DNA of 27,620 nucleotides from Akkermansiaceae bacterium (GTDB lineage: Bacteria > Verrucomicrobiota > Verrucomicrobiia > Verrucomicrobiales > Akkermansiaceae): contig JACMMB010000151.1 in the NCBI GenBank assembly GCA_014379305.1, positions 1-27,620 on the forward strand. The letters run 5' to 3'. A program made the translations under genes and the position numbers. The notes below the pieces were generated by a model. It was given only the letters and a program-made list of their open reading frames with translations, made no database searches and was not told the DNA's origin. Position 1 is the stretch's first letter; the number at the start of each line of letters is the position of its first letter. Below are positions 14,893 through 22,486 of the stretch, piece after piece.

Positions 14893-16527
14893 ATGTCCCT
14901 CGCCGCATACGCCATCCCGTCTTCAACCCTGCAGAAGGAAGTCTCGCGCCGCCGTTCATTCGCCATCATCTCTCATCCGGATGCGGGGAAAACGACTCTT
15001 ACTGAAAAGTTTCTCCTCTACGGCGGGGCCCTGAATCTCGCCGGCTCCGTCACCGCGCGAAAAAACCAGCGCTCCACCACCTCCGACTGGATGGAGCTTG
15101 AAAAGCAAAGGGGCATTTCCGTTTCCTCCACCGTTCTCCAGTTCGAATATAAAAACTGCGTCGTCAACATCCTCGATACTCCCGGCCATAAAGACTTTTC
15201 GGAGGATACCTACCGGGTCCTGACAGCCGTTGACGCCGCCATCATGGTCGTGGATGCGGGAAAAGGCATCGAGACCCAGACCCGCAAACTCTTCGAGGTA
15301 TGCCGCCGTCGCGGAGTTCCCATTTTCACTTTCATGAACAAGCTCGACCGTCCTGCCCGGCCTTCGCTTGACTTGCTCGACGAGCTCGAATCCGTCCTTG
15401 GCATCCATGCATTTCCCATCAATTGGCCGCTTGGCGACGGCCCGCGCTTCCGTGGTGTTTACGACCGCGAACAAAAAAAAGTCCATCTTTTCGAGCGCAC
15501 CGTCCACGGAGCGTATCGCGCCCCTGTCAATGTTTCAGGCATCGAGGATGAGAGCGTGAAACAGGCCGTCGATGAAACCACATACCGACAGGTCTGCGAT
15601 GAACTCGAACTCCTCGAAGGAGCCGGGGCCAACTTTGACGTGAATGAAGTGCTTGCCGGAAAACTGACTCCCGTCTTCTTCGGCAGCGCTGCCAACAACT
15701 TCGGCGTGCAATTGCTCCTCGACCGCTTCCTGGACCTTTCACCTTCGCCCGTCCCGCGAAAAAGCGGCGCCCAATCCATCCACCCTGCCTCCACCGCCTT
15801 CTCCGCCTTTGTTTTCAAAATCCAGGCGAACATGAACCCGAAGCACCGGGATCGCATCGCCTTCATCCGCATCGTTTCAGGGAAATTCGAGCGGGACATG
15901 AACGTCATCAACACCCGCAACGGTGCAAACATACGCCTGGCCAACTCGCAGCGCCTCTTCGCCCGTGAGCGCGAAACCGTGGATGACGCCTTCGCCGGTG
16001 ATGTGGTCGGTCTCGTTGGAAACTACGATCTCCTGATCGGCGATACCCTCGCTTCATCTCCGGAAATTCAATTTGACGAAATCCCCCGTTTTCCACCGGA
16101 GTGCTTCTCCTATCTGCATAATAACAGCACGGCGAAATACAAACGCTTTCGCGACGGCCTCCAGCAGCTCCTCAAGGAAGGCGTCGCCACCGAGTTCCAA
16201 CTGCTTGATGCGGGCACGACCTCGGTTCCGCTGCTCGGCGCTGTCGGCCCGCTCCAATTTGAAGTGCTTCAACACCGCCTCAATGGGGAATATGCCGCCG
16301 AAACCCGGCTTGAACCCGCCAACTGGTCGATCGCCCGCTGGTTGAAACCCCTTGATGGCAACCCCCTCGCCCTCGAAGCCCGCCCGGCGCTCTCTCTTGG
16401 CAGCGCTCTCGCCCGCGACCCCAATGGCTGGCTCGTCGCCCTTTTCCCAAGCGAGTGGGCGCTCAAAACATTTTCTGAAAAAAACGAAGACTGGCACATC
16501 TCCGAGCAACCCTTCCCTCCGTTATAA
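14893..16527 (+). CDS. prfC: Peptide chain release factor 3
   Basis: This 544-residue GTPase recycles class I release factors from the ribosome after termination. G-motifs: G1 HPDAGKTT (28-35), RGISV (73-77), G3 DTPGH (95-99) and G4 NKLD (149-152). The segment SVTARKNQRSTTSDWMELEK (52-71) before RGISV is typical of RF3 rather than EF-G, and later domains match RF3 (FSYLHNNSTAKYKRFRDGL). Length is near the E. coli protein (529). The ATG at 14893 (MSLAAYAIPS) is preferred because the in-frame ATG at 14803 falls within a terminator hairpin. It converges with the rhodanese-like gene, 10 bp apart. Confidence 0.95.
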   Translation: MSLAAYAIPSSTLQKEVSRRRSFAIISHPDAGKTTLTEKFLLYGGALNLAGSVTARKNQRSTTSDWMELEKQRGISVSSTVLQFEYKNCVVNILDTPGHKDFSEDTYRVLTAVDAAIMVVDAGKGIETQTRKLFEVCRRRGVPIFTFMNKLDRPARPSLDLLDELESVLGIHAFPINWPLGDGPRFRGVYDREQKKVHLFERTVHGAYRAPVNVSGIEDESVKQAVDETTYRQVCDELELLEGAGANFDVNEVLAGKLTPVFFGSAANNFGVQLLLDRFLDLSPSPVPRKSGAQSIHPASTAFSAFVFKIQANMNPKHRDRIAFIRIVSGKFERDMNVINTRNGANIRLANSQRLFARERETVDDAFAGDVVGLVGNYDLLIGDTLASSPEIQFDEIPRFPPECFSYLHNNSTAKYKRFRDGLQQLLKEGVATEFQLLDAGTTSVPLLGAVGPLQFEVLQHRLNGEYAAETRLEPANWSIARWLKPLDGNPLALEARPALSLGSALARDPNGWLVALFPSEWALKTFSEKNEDWHISEQPFPPL

Positions 16528-16537
16528 CGAAGCACCT

Positions 16538-17065
16538 TCAGACCTCCAGCCGGTATCTCATTACCGCCCCATCCACCTCCCTGCTCCACGCATCAATTCC
16601 CCCCCTGAGGCCGAAAGCATTTGCGTGTCCATGGCCACGGAACCAGGCCACTTGATCCAGCACATACTTGCCGGTGTGATCATATAACACGGCGATTCGT
16701 TCCTGCTTCTGTTTGAAAATTTCCGCTTGCAGCTCTTGGGTAAAAAACACCGAGTTTTCAATCCTCACCGCCTCGTGTTCCTCCCGGGTCCGCACATCAA
16801 TCAGCAGCACGGATTCGCCTTCAAGCAGTCGCCGCTTCACTTCCACCGGCTCCATCAGCATTGTCAAATCATGCTCATGACTGGCGCTTAGATGCTCCAA
16901 AACCTGTTCCACATCCAGCTCCGCCCTCATGCACAGCCCGGCCAAGGTTTCCCCATCATCGAAGGCGCAACTCTGGCATCCCCCCAGGTGATAGCGCGCG
17001 AACAGCGCCCGCCGCGCGCCCGGTTGAGCCTTCATCAACTCTCCCATTTTTATCTCCTTATTCAT
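16538..17065 (-). CDS. DUF1858-like plus rhodanese-like protein, catalytic Cys absent
   Basis: From ATG 17065 the product is 175 residues. Residues about 1-62 resemble the DUF1858/ScdA_N redox-disulfide domain: MGELMKAQPGARRALFARYH then GGCQSCAF with a CxxC pair (Cys30, Cys33). Residues about 75-168 form a rhodanese domain (LLIDVRTREEHEAVRI, ending GLRGGIDAW). The active-site loop reads LYDHTGK, where sulfurtransferases have a catalytic Cys; here it is Asp129, so classical rhodanese activity is unlikely. It is the last gene of the STAS-SpoIIE operon. A GTG at 17095 overlapping the SpoIIE stop by 4 bp would add 10 residues, and an ATG at 17047 has a good AAGGAG site 6 nt upstream. I chose 17065 because the domain match starts there. 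Confidence 0.82.
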   Translation of the reverse strand: MNKEIKMGELMKAQPGARRALFARYHLGGCQSCAFDDGETLAGLCMRAELDVEQVLEHLSASHEHDLTMLMEPVEVKRRLLEGESVLLIDVRTREEHEAVRIENSVFFTQELQAEIFKQKQERIAVLYDHTGKYVLDQVAWFRGHGHANAFGLRGGIDAWSREVDGAVMRYRLEV

Positions 17066-17091
17066 CTTGAGTTCCATCGCGCGAATCGCCT

Positions 17092-18528
17092 TCACCGCTT
17101 CTCTATCGCCACAATGGTCACATCGTCCATCTGCGGCCCGTCTCCCGTGAAATCCTTCACCGCCCCCTGAACCCGTTTTACTACCGCCTCCGCGCCCATT
17201 CCAGCCGACTCACGGAAAGCCACCGCCAAGCGTTCCATCCCGAATTCCTCCTCTTGCGCGTTGATTGCCTCCTTCACCCCATCGGTGAAAAACAACACAC
17301 AATCCCCTGATTCCAAAGTCACCACCTCATCCTGTGCCACCCGCTCGAATACCGCCCCGCTATCGATTCCCAATGCCAGACCCTTGGGCCGCGAAACCTG
17401 CACCTCACCATCGAGCTTTCGATAAATCAATGCCGGGTCATGCCCCGCTCTCGTAAAAGTCAGCGATCCGCTCACCGGATCAAGAATCCCGTAAATCATG
17501 CTGATGAACATATCCTCCCGGATATCGGGAAATAAATACCGGTTCACCGCCCCCAGCACCACCGAAGGCGAGGCATTCGTCAGTGAGACCGCCCGCAGCA
17601 GGCTCCGGCACATCGCCATCAGCAGCCCCGCCGAAACCCCTTTTCCTGAAACATCCGCTATCACCACCCCGAGCTTGCCGTCCAACAGGTCGATATAGTC
17701 ATAATAGTCGCCGCTGATGATCCGTGCCGGCAGGTTGGTGCCGTTGACCCGGAAACCGGCGACGACCGGATCCTCCTGCGGCAGCAGAACCCGCTGCACC
17801 TCCCGCGCATTTCTCAATTCCCCCTCGATCGCCTTCTTCTCATTCGCATCCCTGTGGACCCGCGCATTGCCAATCGCGAATGATGATTGCTCCGCCACCG
17901 ATCGGAATACGGCGAAATCATTTGCGGAGAAAAACCCATCCTCATGCCGTCTCGCCACCGCCAGAACCCCGATATCCTTGCCCGCATAATTGAGCGGAGA
18001 AACCATGGCGGAAACGTCATACGTATAATTTGCCCCCCTGCAGGCGGGGTGGTTTTTCACGTCCTCCACATGGATCGCCTCGCCCGATTTGAGGCTGTGC
18101 CCGATGATCCCCTCGTCAACCCCCGTCCGCGCCAAACGCAGATGGCTTTCCAGCACCCGCGCGTCCCGCTCAGCCTTTTTCTGGACCTCGATCGATACCC
18201 CTACCAGCGGCGGGCAGTCTTTCGAGACATACGCCGGATTCAGAAATCCCGCCTCGCCTGCGATAAAATAAATCGCCCCGCCCCGCGCCCCCACCACCTC
18301 CAGCACCCCATCGACAATCATCCGCGAAAGCACTCCATCCGTCGGTTGCTTGCCGATCACCAGCCCCAGATCATGCAGAAAGGCAAACATCCGCTGCTCC
18401 TCTCCCTCCATTTCACGGAACTTCGCCCGCATCTTTTTCGCCTTCAGGCGCTGGTTTCTAAGTGCCAGGAGCAAACCGACTCCAGAAACCAGCGAAAACC
18501 CAATCGCCAATGCGGTCGAAATATCCAT
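17092..18528 (-). CDS. Membrane-anchored GAF-SpoIIE (PP2C) serine phosphatase
   Basis: The 478-residue protein has one N-terminal membrane helix (about 5-23), a short coiled linker, a GAF sensor domain (about 45-225), and an RsbU/SpoIIE-type PP2C phosphatase domain (about 240-478). Metal-binding motifs are intact: SGDYYDY (272-278), ADVSGKGVSAG (291-301), FFTDGV (413-418) and MDDVT (467-471). Such enzymes remove phosphate from a Ser/Thr of STAS anti-sigma antagonists, switching a partner kinase or sigma factor. The STAS gene lies 6 bp upstream and is the obvious substrate. The signal for the GAF domain is unknown. Confidence 0.92.
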   Translation of the reverse strand: MDISTALAIGFSLVSGVGLLLALRNQRLKAKKMRAKFREMEGEEQRMFAFLHDLGLVIGKQPTDGVLSRMIVDGVLEVVGARGGAIYFIAGEAGFLNPAYVSKDCPPLVGVSIEVQKKAERDARVLESHLRLARTGVDEGIIGHSLKSGEAIHVEDVKNHPACRGANYTYDVSAMVSPLNYAGKDIGVLAVARRHEDGFFSANDFAVFRSVAEQSSFAIGNARVHRDANEKKAIEGELRNAREVQRVLLPQEDPVVAGFRVNGTNLPARIISGDYYDYIDLLDGKLGVVIADVSGKGVSAGLLMAMCRSLLRAVSLTNASPSVVLGAVNRYLFPDIREDMFISMIYGILDPVSGSLTFTRAGHDPALIYRKLDGEVQVSRPKGLALGIDSGAVFERVAQDEVVTLESGDCVLFFTDGVKEAINAQEEEFGMERLAVAFRESAGMGAEAVVKRVQGAVKDFTGDGPQMDDVTIVAIEKR

Positions 18529-18534
18529 GATCGC

Positions 18535-19080
18535 TTAACGCGTTCCCGCCCGACCCGGATTTTCCGCACTTTCGGCTACTTCCTCGGTTAATAGCTTCAC
18601 CAATCCTGAAAACTTCTCCTTATTCCCCTCATTCGCCTTAACTAAAATCTCATGCGCCTCCAGCACATGCCGGGTATGCAACACCGTCCCCGCCTTCATT
18701 CCTGCCACCTTCCTTTTCAAAAAATCCCTGACTTTCTCCTCCAAATCCTCCCACACTGCATCCTTCGGCTCGATCTCCATCAGAAAATCCAAGCCCAGAT
18801 CCTCCAGGGAATTGCGATTTTTTTCTCCCGGATTCGCCACCTCCATCCGGCCTCCCTTGCGGGACAGCTTGCTTGAGAGACCGGCCAAAGTCCCCATGAA
18901 CGTCGAATCCATCCCGGTGCAATCTCCCAAATCAATGACCAGCACGCTCTCGCCGGCCTGAATCCGCGCCTCGCCATACTCCTTTACCGCCGGGCTGTTC
19001 AGAAACGACCCCTTCCCCTCGCAGCGAATCCAGCTGAAACCCTCGAACTTTCCTACTTTTATTGGACAATCGTTAACCAC
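18535..19080 (-). CDS. STAS-domain anti-sigma factor antagonist with helical C-terminal extension
   Basis: The first roughly 115 residues form a STAS domain: VLVIDLGDCTGMDSTFMG (47-63) with the phospho-acceptor candidates Ser59/Thr60 in the expected DS(S/T) position. The remaining 65 or so residues are a charged helical extension (HVLEAHEILVKANEGNKEKF) not found in minimal SpoIIAA-like proteins, giving 181 residues in all. It heads the operon with the SpoIIE phosphatase. The start is a GTG at 19080, the only reasonable start before the domain; no Shine-Dalgarno is seen. No RsbW/SpoIIAB-type kinase or sigma factor is encoded in this window. Confidence 0.87.
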   Translation of the reverse strand: MVNDCPIKVGKFEGFSWIRCEGKGSFLNSPAVKEYGEARIQAGESVLVIDLGDCTGMDSTFMGTLAGLSSKLSRKGGRMEVANPGEKNRNSLEDLGLDFLMEIEPKDAVWEDLEEKVRDFLKRKVAGMKAGTVLHTRHVLEAHEILVKANEGNKEKFSGLVKLLTEEVAESAENPGRAGTR

Positions 19081-19205
19081 AGATAATTGCCGTTGTTCGA
19101 CGGCGATTTAGCTGAACATTACCCGCGCCCCCTTGTCCGGTCAACCTCTTCCGTTGCAGCGGAAAGACAGAACCCGATTCAAACCCGAAAATATCCCCGG
19201 CCACC

Positions 19206-19979
19206 ATGAAAACCCGCTACCTCATCCTCGCCCCGATCATTCTCCTGTTGCTCCTGATTATTCCACTCGTTTTCCTCCGCAATCAGACCCAAAAACCAAA
19301 CGGGAATCATTCCATATCCTCCAGCCCTGCATCATTAAATCCCCCACCCGCTTATACCATAGCCACCGCCACCCCGGACGGAATCGGGAAATTTTTCATG
19401 GGCCGTGAAATCGCCCAGGTCATGGGCCACCCCGGCATCGGCTGGCTCGAGCGCACCGAACGGGAGCAGGAAGAGGCCCCTTCCAAAGCCATCGACCTCC
19501 TCCGGCTCGCTCCGGACACCGTCATCGCCGATATAGGTGCCGGCTCCGGTTATTACACCTTCCGCATCGCCTCGAAAATCCCCCAAGGCAAAGTCATCGC
19601 CGTCGATATCCAGCAGGAAATGCTGGACCACCTCGTCAGCCAGTCATCCCAACGGAAAATCACCAACGTCCAGCCCCACCTCGGCACCATCGACAGCCTA
19701 AACCTGCCTCCGGATACCCTTGATGCCGCCCTCATGGTCGATGCCTACCACGAATTCTCCCACCCCGTGGAAATGCTCGCATCCCTCCACACCGCCCTCA
19801 AACCCGGCGGCCTGATCTACCTTCTCGAATTCCGCGCCGAGGACCCCGCAGTCCCCATCAAGGCACTTCACAAAATGACCGTATCCCAAGCCCGCAGGGA
19901 ATTCGAGGCCCTCGGCTTCACCTTCGTTGCAAACAACAAAAGCCTCCCCTGGCAGCACCTGCTCATCTTCAGGAAATAA
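19206..19979 (+). CDS. Membrane-anchored class I SAM-dependent methyltransferase
   Basis: The 257-residue product has an N-terminal hydrophobic helix (about 6-24) and a Ser/Pro-rich linker, then a Rossmann methyltransferase domain. FFMGREIAQVMGHPG (about 63-77) and LERTEREQEE are typical of a methyltransferase group frequent in planctomycetes and verrucomicrobia. SAM motif I is VIADIGAGSGYYTF (about 105-118), the acidic strand is VIAVDIQQEM, and KPGGLIYLLEF is the usual later motif. The helix has no clear cleavage site, so the enzyme may be anchored facing the periplasm or be exported; where it finds SAM is then unclear. The substrate is unknown. It is divergent from the STAS gene. Confidence 0.82.
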   Translation: MKTRYLILAPIILLLLLIIPLVFLRNQTQKPNGNHSISSSPASLNPPPAYTIATATPDGIGKFFMGREIAQVMGHPGIGWLERTEREQEEAPSKAIDLLRLAPDTVIADIGAGSGYYTFRIASKIPQGKVIAVDIQQEMLDHLVSQSSQRKITNVQPHLGTIDSLNLPPDTLDAALMVDAYHEFSHPVEMLASLHTALKPGGLIYLLEFRAEDPAVPIKALHKMTVSQARREFEALGFTFVANNKSLPWQHLLIFRK

Positions 19980-20062
19980 ATCGCCATTCCCCCACACCCG
20001 CCCACCACCGTTCTCCCATCTTCGCTGTTGAACCTTGAACCGCCCGGTCCCACTCTCCCCCA

Positions 20063-21226
20063 ATGTCCGGCCTGATCATCGCTCCGCGCGCAAGAATTTT
20101 CCACGGCCACGAATGGGTCTACTCCACCGATATCAAAAAATCCTTCGGCAATCCACAGCCCGGTGACGTCATCACCCTCAAGGATTTTCGCGACCGCCCG
20201 CTCGGCTCGGCCATCTACAATCCGGAATCGCAAATCGTCGCCCGCCGCTTCTCCCGGCGTCGCCAGGACCTCGATCTCAACTTCTTCACCCGCCGCATCA
20301 GCCAGGCCATCGACCTCCGGAAATCCTTCAAAAATCTCGATGAAACCCTCTGCCGTCTCGTCTGGTCGGAGTCCGATGGCATCCCCGGACTCATCGTTGA
20401 TCGCTACGGCGATCACCTTTCCGTCCAGACCCTCACCCTCGCCATGGACCTGCGCAAAGACCTCATCCGCGAGGCCCTAATCTCCCTCCTGAACCCCCGA
20501 TCCATCATTCTCCGCAACGATTCCCCCTCGCGCAAAGCCGAAGGCATGGAGCAAACCATTGAACTGCTCCACGGTGAAAACCCCGGCAGCTTCACCGTCA
20601 CCGCCAACCACCTCCAATACGAAATCGACCTCATCGACGGTCAGAAAACCGGCCTTTATCTTGATCAGCTCCAGGCTCACTCCGATGTCGCCAGGCTCGC
20701 CCCGGGCCTCCGCGTCCTCGACTGCTTCACCAACCAAGGCGGCTTCGCCCTCTCCTGTGCCAAAGCCGGCGCCGCCAAAGTCACCGCCATCGACATCTCC
20801 GCCTCCGCCTGCGCCGCCGCCACACGCAACGCCCAACTCAACCAGCTCGATATCGAAGTCATTGAGGCCAACGTCTTCGACTTTCTCAAACAGGCCGCGC
20901 CCGAATACGACCTCATCATCCTCGACCCGCCCAGCTTCACCCGAAACAAAAAGACCCTCATGGACGCCATGCGCGGCTATAAGGAAATCCACCTCCGCGC
21001 CCTCAAGCTCCTCGAAAAAGGCGGCCTCCTTTCCACCTTCTGCTGCTCCTACCACGCCTCCCGCGAGCTCTTCCTCGAAAACCTCGCCGACGCCTCCGTC
21101 GATGCCAAAAAATCCCTCCGCCTCGTCGCCGAGCACCACCAGCGCCCCGACCACCCCGTCCTCATCACCCTCCCGGAAACCTCCTACCTCAAAGGCTTCA
21201 CCTCCCAGGTTATCGCCACCCGCTAG
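20063..21226 (+). CDS. RlmI-like 23S rRNA cytosine methyltransferase
   Basis: This 387-residue enzyme matches the RlmI/YccW group, which makes 5-methylcytosine in 23S rRNA (C1962 in E. coli). The N-terminus (about 1-75) is a PUA-type RNA-binding domain (FHGHEWVYSTDI, GDVITLKDFRDRPLG). The catalytic part has GQKTGLYLDQ (193-202), SAM motif VLDCFTNQGGFAL (218-230), ILDPPSFTR (286-294) and FCCSYHAS (326-333), which supplies the Cys nucleophile. It follows the membrane methyltransferase gene by 83 bp on the same strand. Confidence 0.9.
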   Translation: MSGLIIAPRARIFHGHEWVYSTDIKKSFGNPQPGDVITLKDFRDRPLGSAIYNPESQIVARRFSRRRQDLDLNFFTRRISQAIDLRKSFKNLDETLCRLVWSESDGIPGLIVDRYGDHLSVQTLTLAMDLRKDLIREALISLLNPRSIILRNDSPSRKAEGMEQTIELLHGENPGSFTVTANHLQYEIDLIDGQKTGLYLDQLQAHSDVARLAPGLRVLDCFTNQGGFALSCAKAGAAKVTAIDISASACAAATRNAQLNQLDIEVIEANVFDFLKQAAPEYDLIILDPPSFTRNKKTLMDAMRGYKEIHLRALKLLEKGGLLSTFCCSYHASRELFLENLADASVDAKKSLRLVAEHHQRPDHPVLITLPETSYLKGFTSQVIATR

Positions 21227-21307
21227 CACGCCACCCGGCATCGGGGAGCGCCGGCTTCCAGCCCGACTTTCTTTTCTTCTTATTGTTTAAATCGTCCGAC
21301 CGTTGAT

Positions 21308-21901
21308 TCATTCACCAAGTCTATAATGTCCTGTGGTAGGAAATGCGAAAAGAGAACCTTCCTCCTTGGTTCCCCGGCCAATATTGTGAATCACCAAGGG
21401 CACGTTTGATGGAGACTTCTTGTCACTTACAATCATGATATGGGGAAGGTTTCCGGGGAGCATGCACGTAACGATATCCCCTGCTTTATAATCTTCGGAT
21501 TTTTTGGAAAGAGATAGGGAAATGGCATGTCTGCGGAAGTATGTTTGTAAGTTCGGAACCCGTCTGTGATCTATGTTCCTGTCTGGCTTGGATAGGCCCC
21601 AATGTCTTGGATAAAGGGAAAAGTTCGCCTTCATGTCCTCATGCACCAACTTTTGCAGATCCATATCTCTAGAATCGCGCAATGCCCGGATAACAACATC
21701 CGTGCAGACACCCCGGTCCAGCGGAACATCTCCTTTTGGATATTTGAGCGCAACGTAAGCCGAATCATATTCAAGCGTGACCCCGACCTGTTTTCTGGCT
21801 TCTGCAACCAGCTTCAGGCTCTTCCCCGTTTCCTCCGACTGCACGGTGCCAACCACCAGGATTGAAACGAGTATCGCTAATAACCGGGGATACTTATTCA
21901 T
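21308..21901 (-). CDS. Secreted DUF1287 protein (YijF family)
   Basis: From ATG 21901 the product is 197 residues with a signal peptide (about 1-22, ending VQS). The mature part has DUF1287 hallmarks: GVCTDVVIRALRD (64-76) with Cys66, HWGLSKPDRNIDHRRVPNL (100-118), and GDIVTCMLPGNLPHIMIVSD (141-160) with His154. The Cys/His layout suggests an NlpC/P60-like hydrolase fold, but the activity is not established. It begins 10 bp after the BrnA stop on the same strand, so it is probably co-transcribed with the toxin-antitoxin pair. Base composition is visibly lower in GC than the flanking housekeeping genes. Confidence 0.85.
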   Translation of the reverse strand: MNKYPRLLAILVSILVVGTVQSEETGKSLKLVAEARKQVGVTLEYDSAYVALKYPKGDVPLDRGVCTDVVIRALRDSRDMDLQKLVHEDMKANFSLYPRHWGLSKPDRNIDHRRVPNLQTYFRRHAISLSLSKKSEDYKAGDIVTCMLPGNLPHIMIVSDKKSPSNVPLVIHNIGRGTKEEGSLFAFPTTGHYRLGE

Positions 21902-21911
21902 GGCCTGACGA

Positions 21912-22199
21912 TCAAAGTATGGCACGAATCGGAGTGGAGTTTCCTCCACCGCTTTCTTCGGCGAGTTTGTGACGTCGTTCCTGCGATAATCTTTCAGCGA
22001 TCCAAACCTTGATCAATGACTGCCTGGGCACTCCCAGACGATCAGCTTCGAAATCCAGCTTGGAAACCATCCACGCAGGGAAATCGACGTTCACACGCTT
22101 GGCAAGATGCCCGGGTCTCACCGCCTTCGACAGATCCAGGTAGGACAAAATATCCTCTTCACCGTCGTCAAAAATCTTATCCAGTTCTTCCGCTGTCAT
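21912..22199 (-). CDS. brnA: BrnA-type antitoxin (CopG-like)
   Basis: From ATG 22199 the product is 95 residues. An acidic N-terminus (TAEELDKIFDDGEEDI) precedes a ribbon-helix-helix type region: KRVNVDFPAWMVSKLDFEAD then RLGVPRQSLIKVWIAERL, the usual BrnA/CopG pattern. Its start overlaps the end of brnT by 23 bp, the normal toxin-first order of brnTA. It should neutralise BrnT and repress the operon, most likely through the palindrome at 22448-22472. The frame is open upstream to 22292 but that part overlaps brnT and is not family-like. Confidence 0.88.
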   Translation of the reverse strand: MTAEELDKIFDDGEEDILSYLDLSKAVRPGHLAKRVNVDFPAWMVSKLDFEADRLGVPRQSLIKVWIAERLSQERRHKLAEESGGGNSTPIRAIL

Positions 22200-22449
22200 A
22201 AAGTTGCTTTTCTTTGTCTCTGGCCCGCCTCGCTGAAATAATTCGGATCGAGTCACCACGGTGCGTGTAGAATGCGATCCAAATGTGGCCATCCAGTTGG
22301 GCTATAACGGCATATCGCTGCTCAGAGTCGCTCTTGGCAGGAACGATGATACGATCTTCGTCTGCCCAAAGTGCCTTACTCTCTTCAAAATCGATATGAT
22401 GCTTAATCCCATTGATCTCGCTTTTGGATGGATCGTATTCAAACTCCAT
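22177..22449 (-). CDS. brnT: BrnT-type ribonuclease toxin
   Basis: This 90-residue protein fits the BrnT family, RelE-fold RNases that inhibit translation until bound by BrnA. Family landmarks: FEYDPSKSEINGIKHHIDFEESKALW at the N-terminus (residues 3-20 carry the DxxKxxxNxxKH pattern) and RIISARRARDKE near the C-terminus (68-80). It is full length and appears intact. The ATG at 22449 sits at the edge of a perfect inverted repeat and only about 10 nt from the predicted -10 element, so the mRNA may be nearly leaderless. Confidence 0.9.
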   Translation of the reverse strand: MEFEYDPSKSEINGIKHHIDFEESKALWADEDRIIVPAKSDSEQRYAVIAQLDGHIWIAFYTHRGDSIRIISARRARDKEKQLYDSGRTG

Positions 22450-22486
22450 TCGGTATGAAATATATACCGAATCTTCGGGTATTCAA
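22448..22486 (-). promoter_or_regulatory. brnTA promoter with palindromic operator
   Basis: On the reverse strand TTGAAT (22486-22481) and TATATT (22464-22459) are separated by 16 bp, a good sigma-70 promoter. A perfect inverted repeat ATTCGGTAT-N7-ATACCGAAT (22448-22472) covers the -10 element and the brnT start codon. A second short palindrome CCGAA-TC-TTCGG (22467-22478) overlaps its distal arm. Binding here would block transcription, as expected for BrnA autoregulation. The binding protein is inferred. Confidence 0.75.

Noticed and set aside
19149..19164. Short near-palindrome TTCCG-N6-CGGAA in the STAS/methyltransferase divergent spacer
   Set aside because: Five-bp arms are too short to stand out in this composition, and no promoter elements line up with it.
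20477..21241. Reverse-strand open frame (254 codons) across the rlmI-like gene
   Set aside because: Low-complexity Gly/Glu/Val translation opposite a well-conserved methyltransferase; an antisense shadow.
20559..21290. Forward open frame (243 codons) rich in Ser/Pro/Thr/Ala within the rlmI-like gene
   Set aside because: Out-of-frame reading of a confidently assigned gene; composition is typical of a shifted frame in GC-rich DNA.
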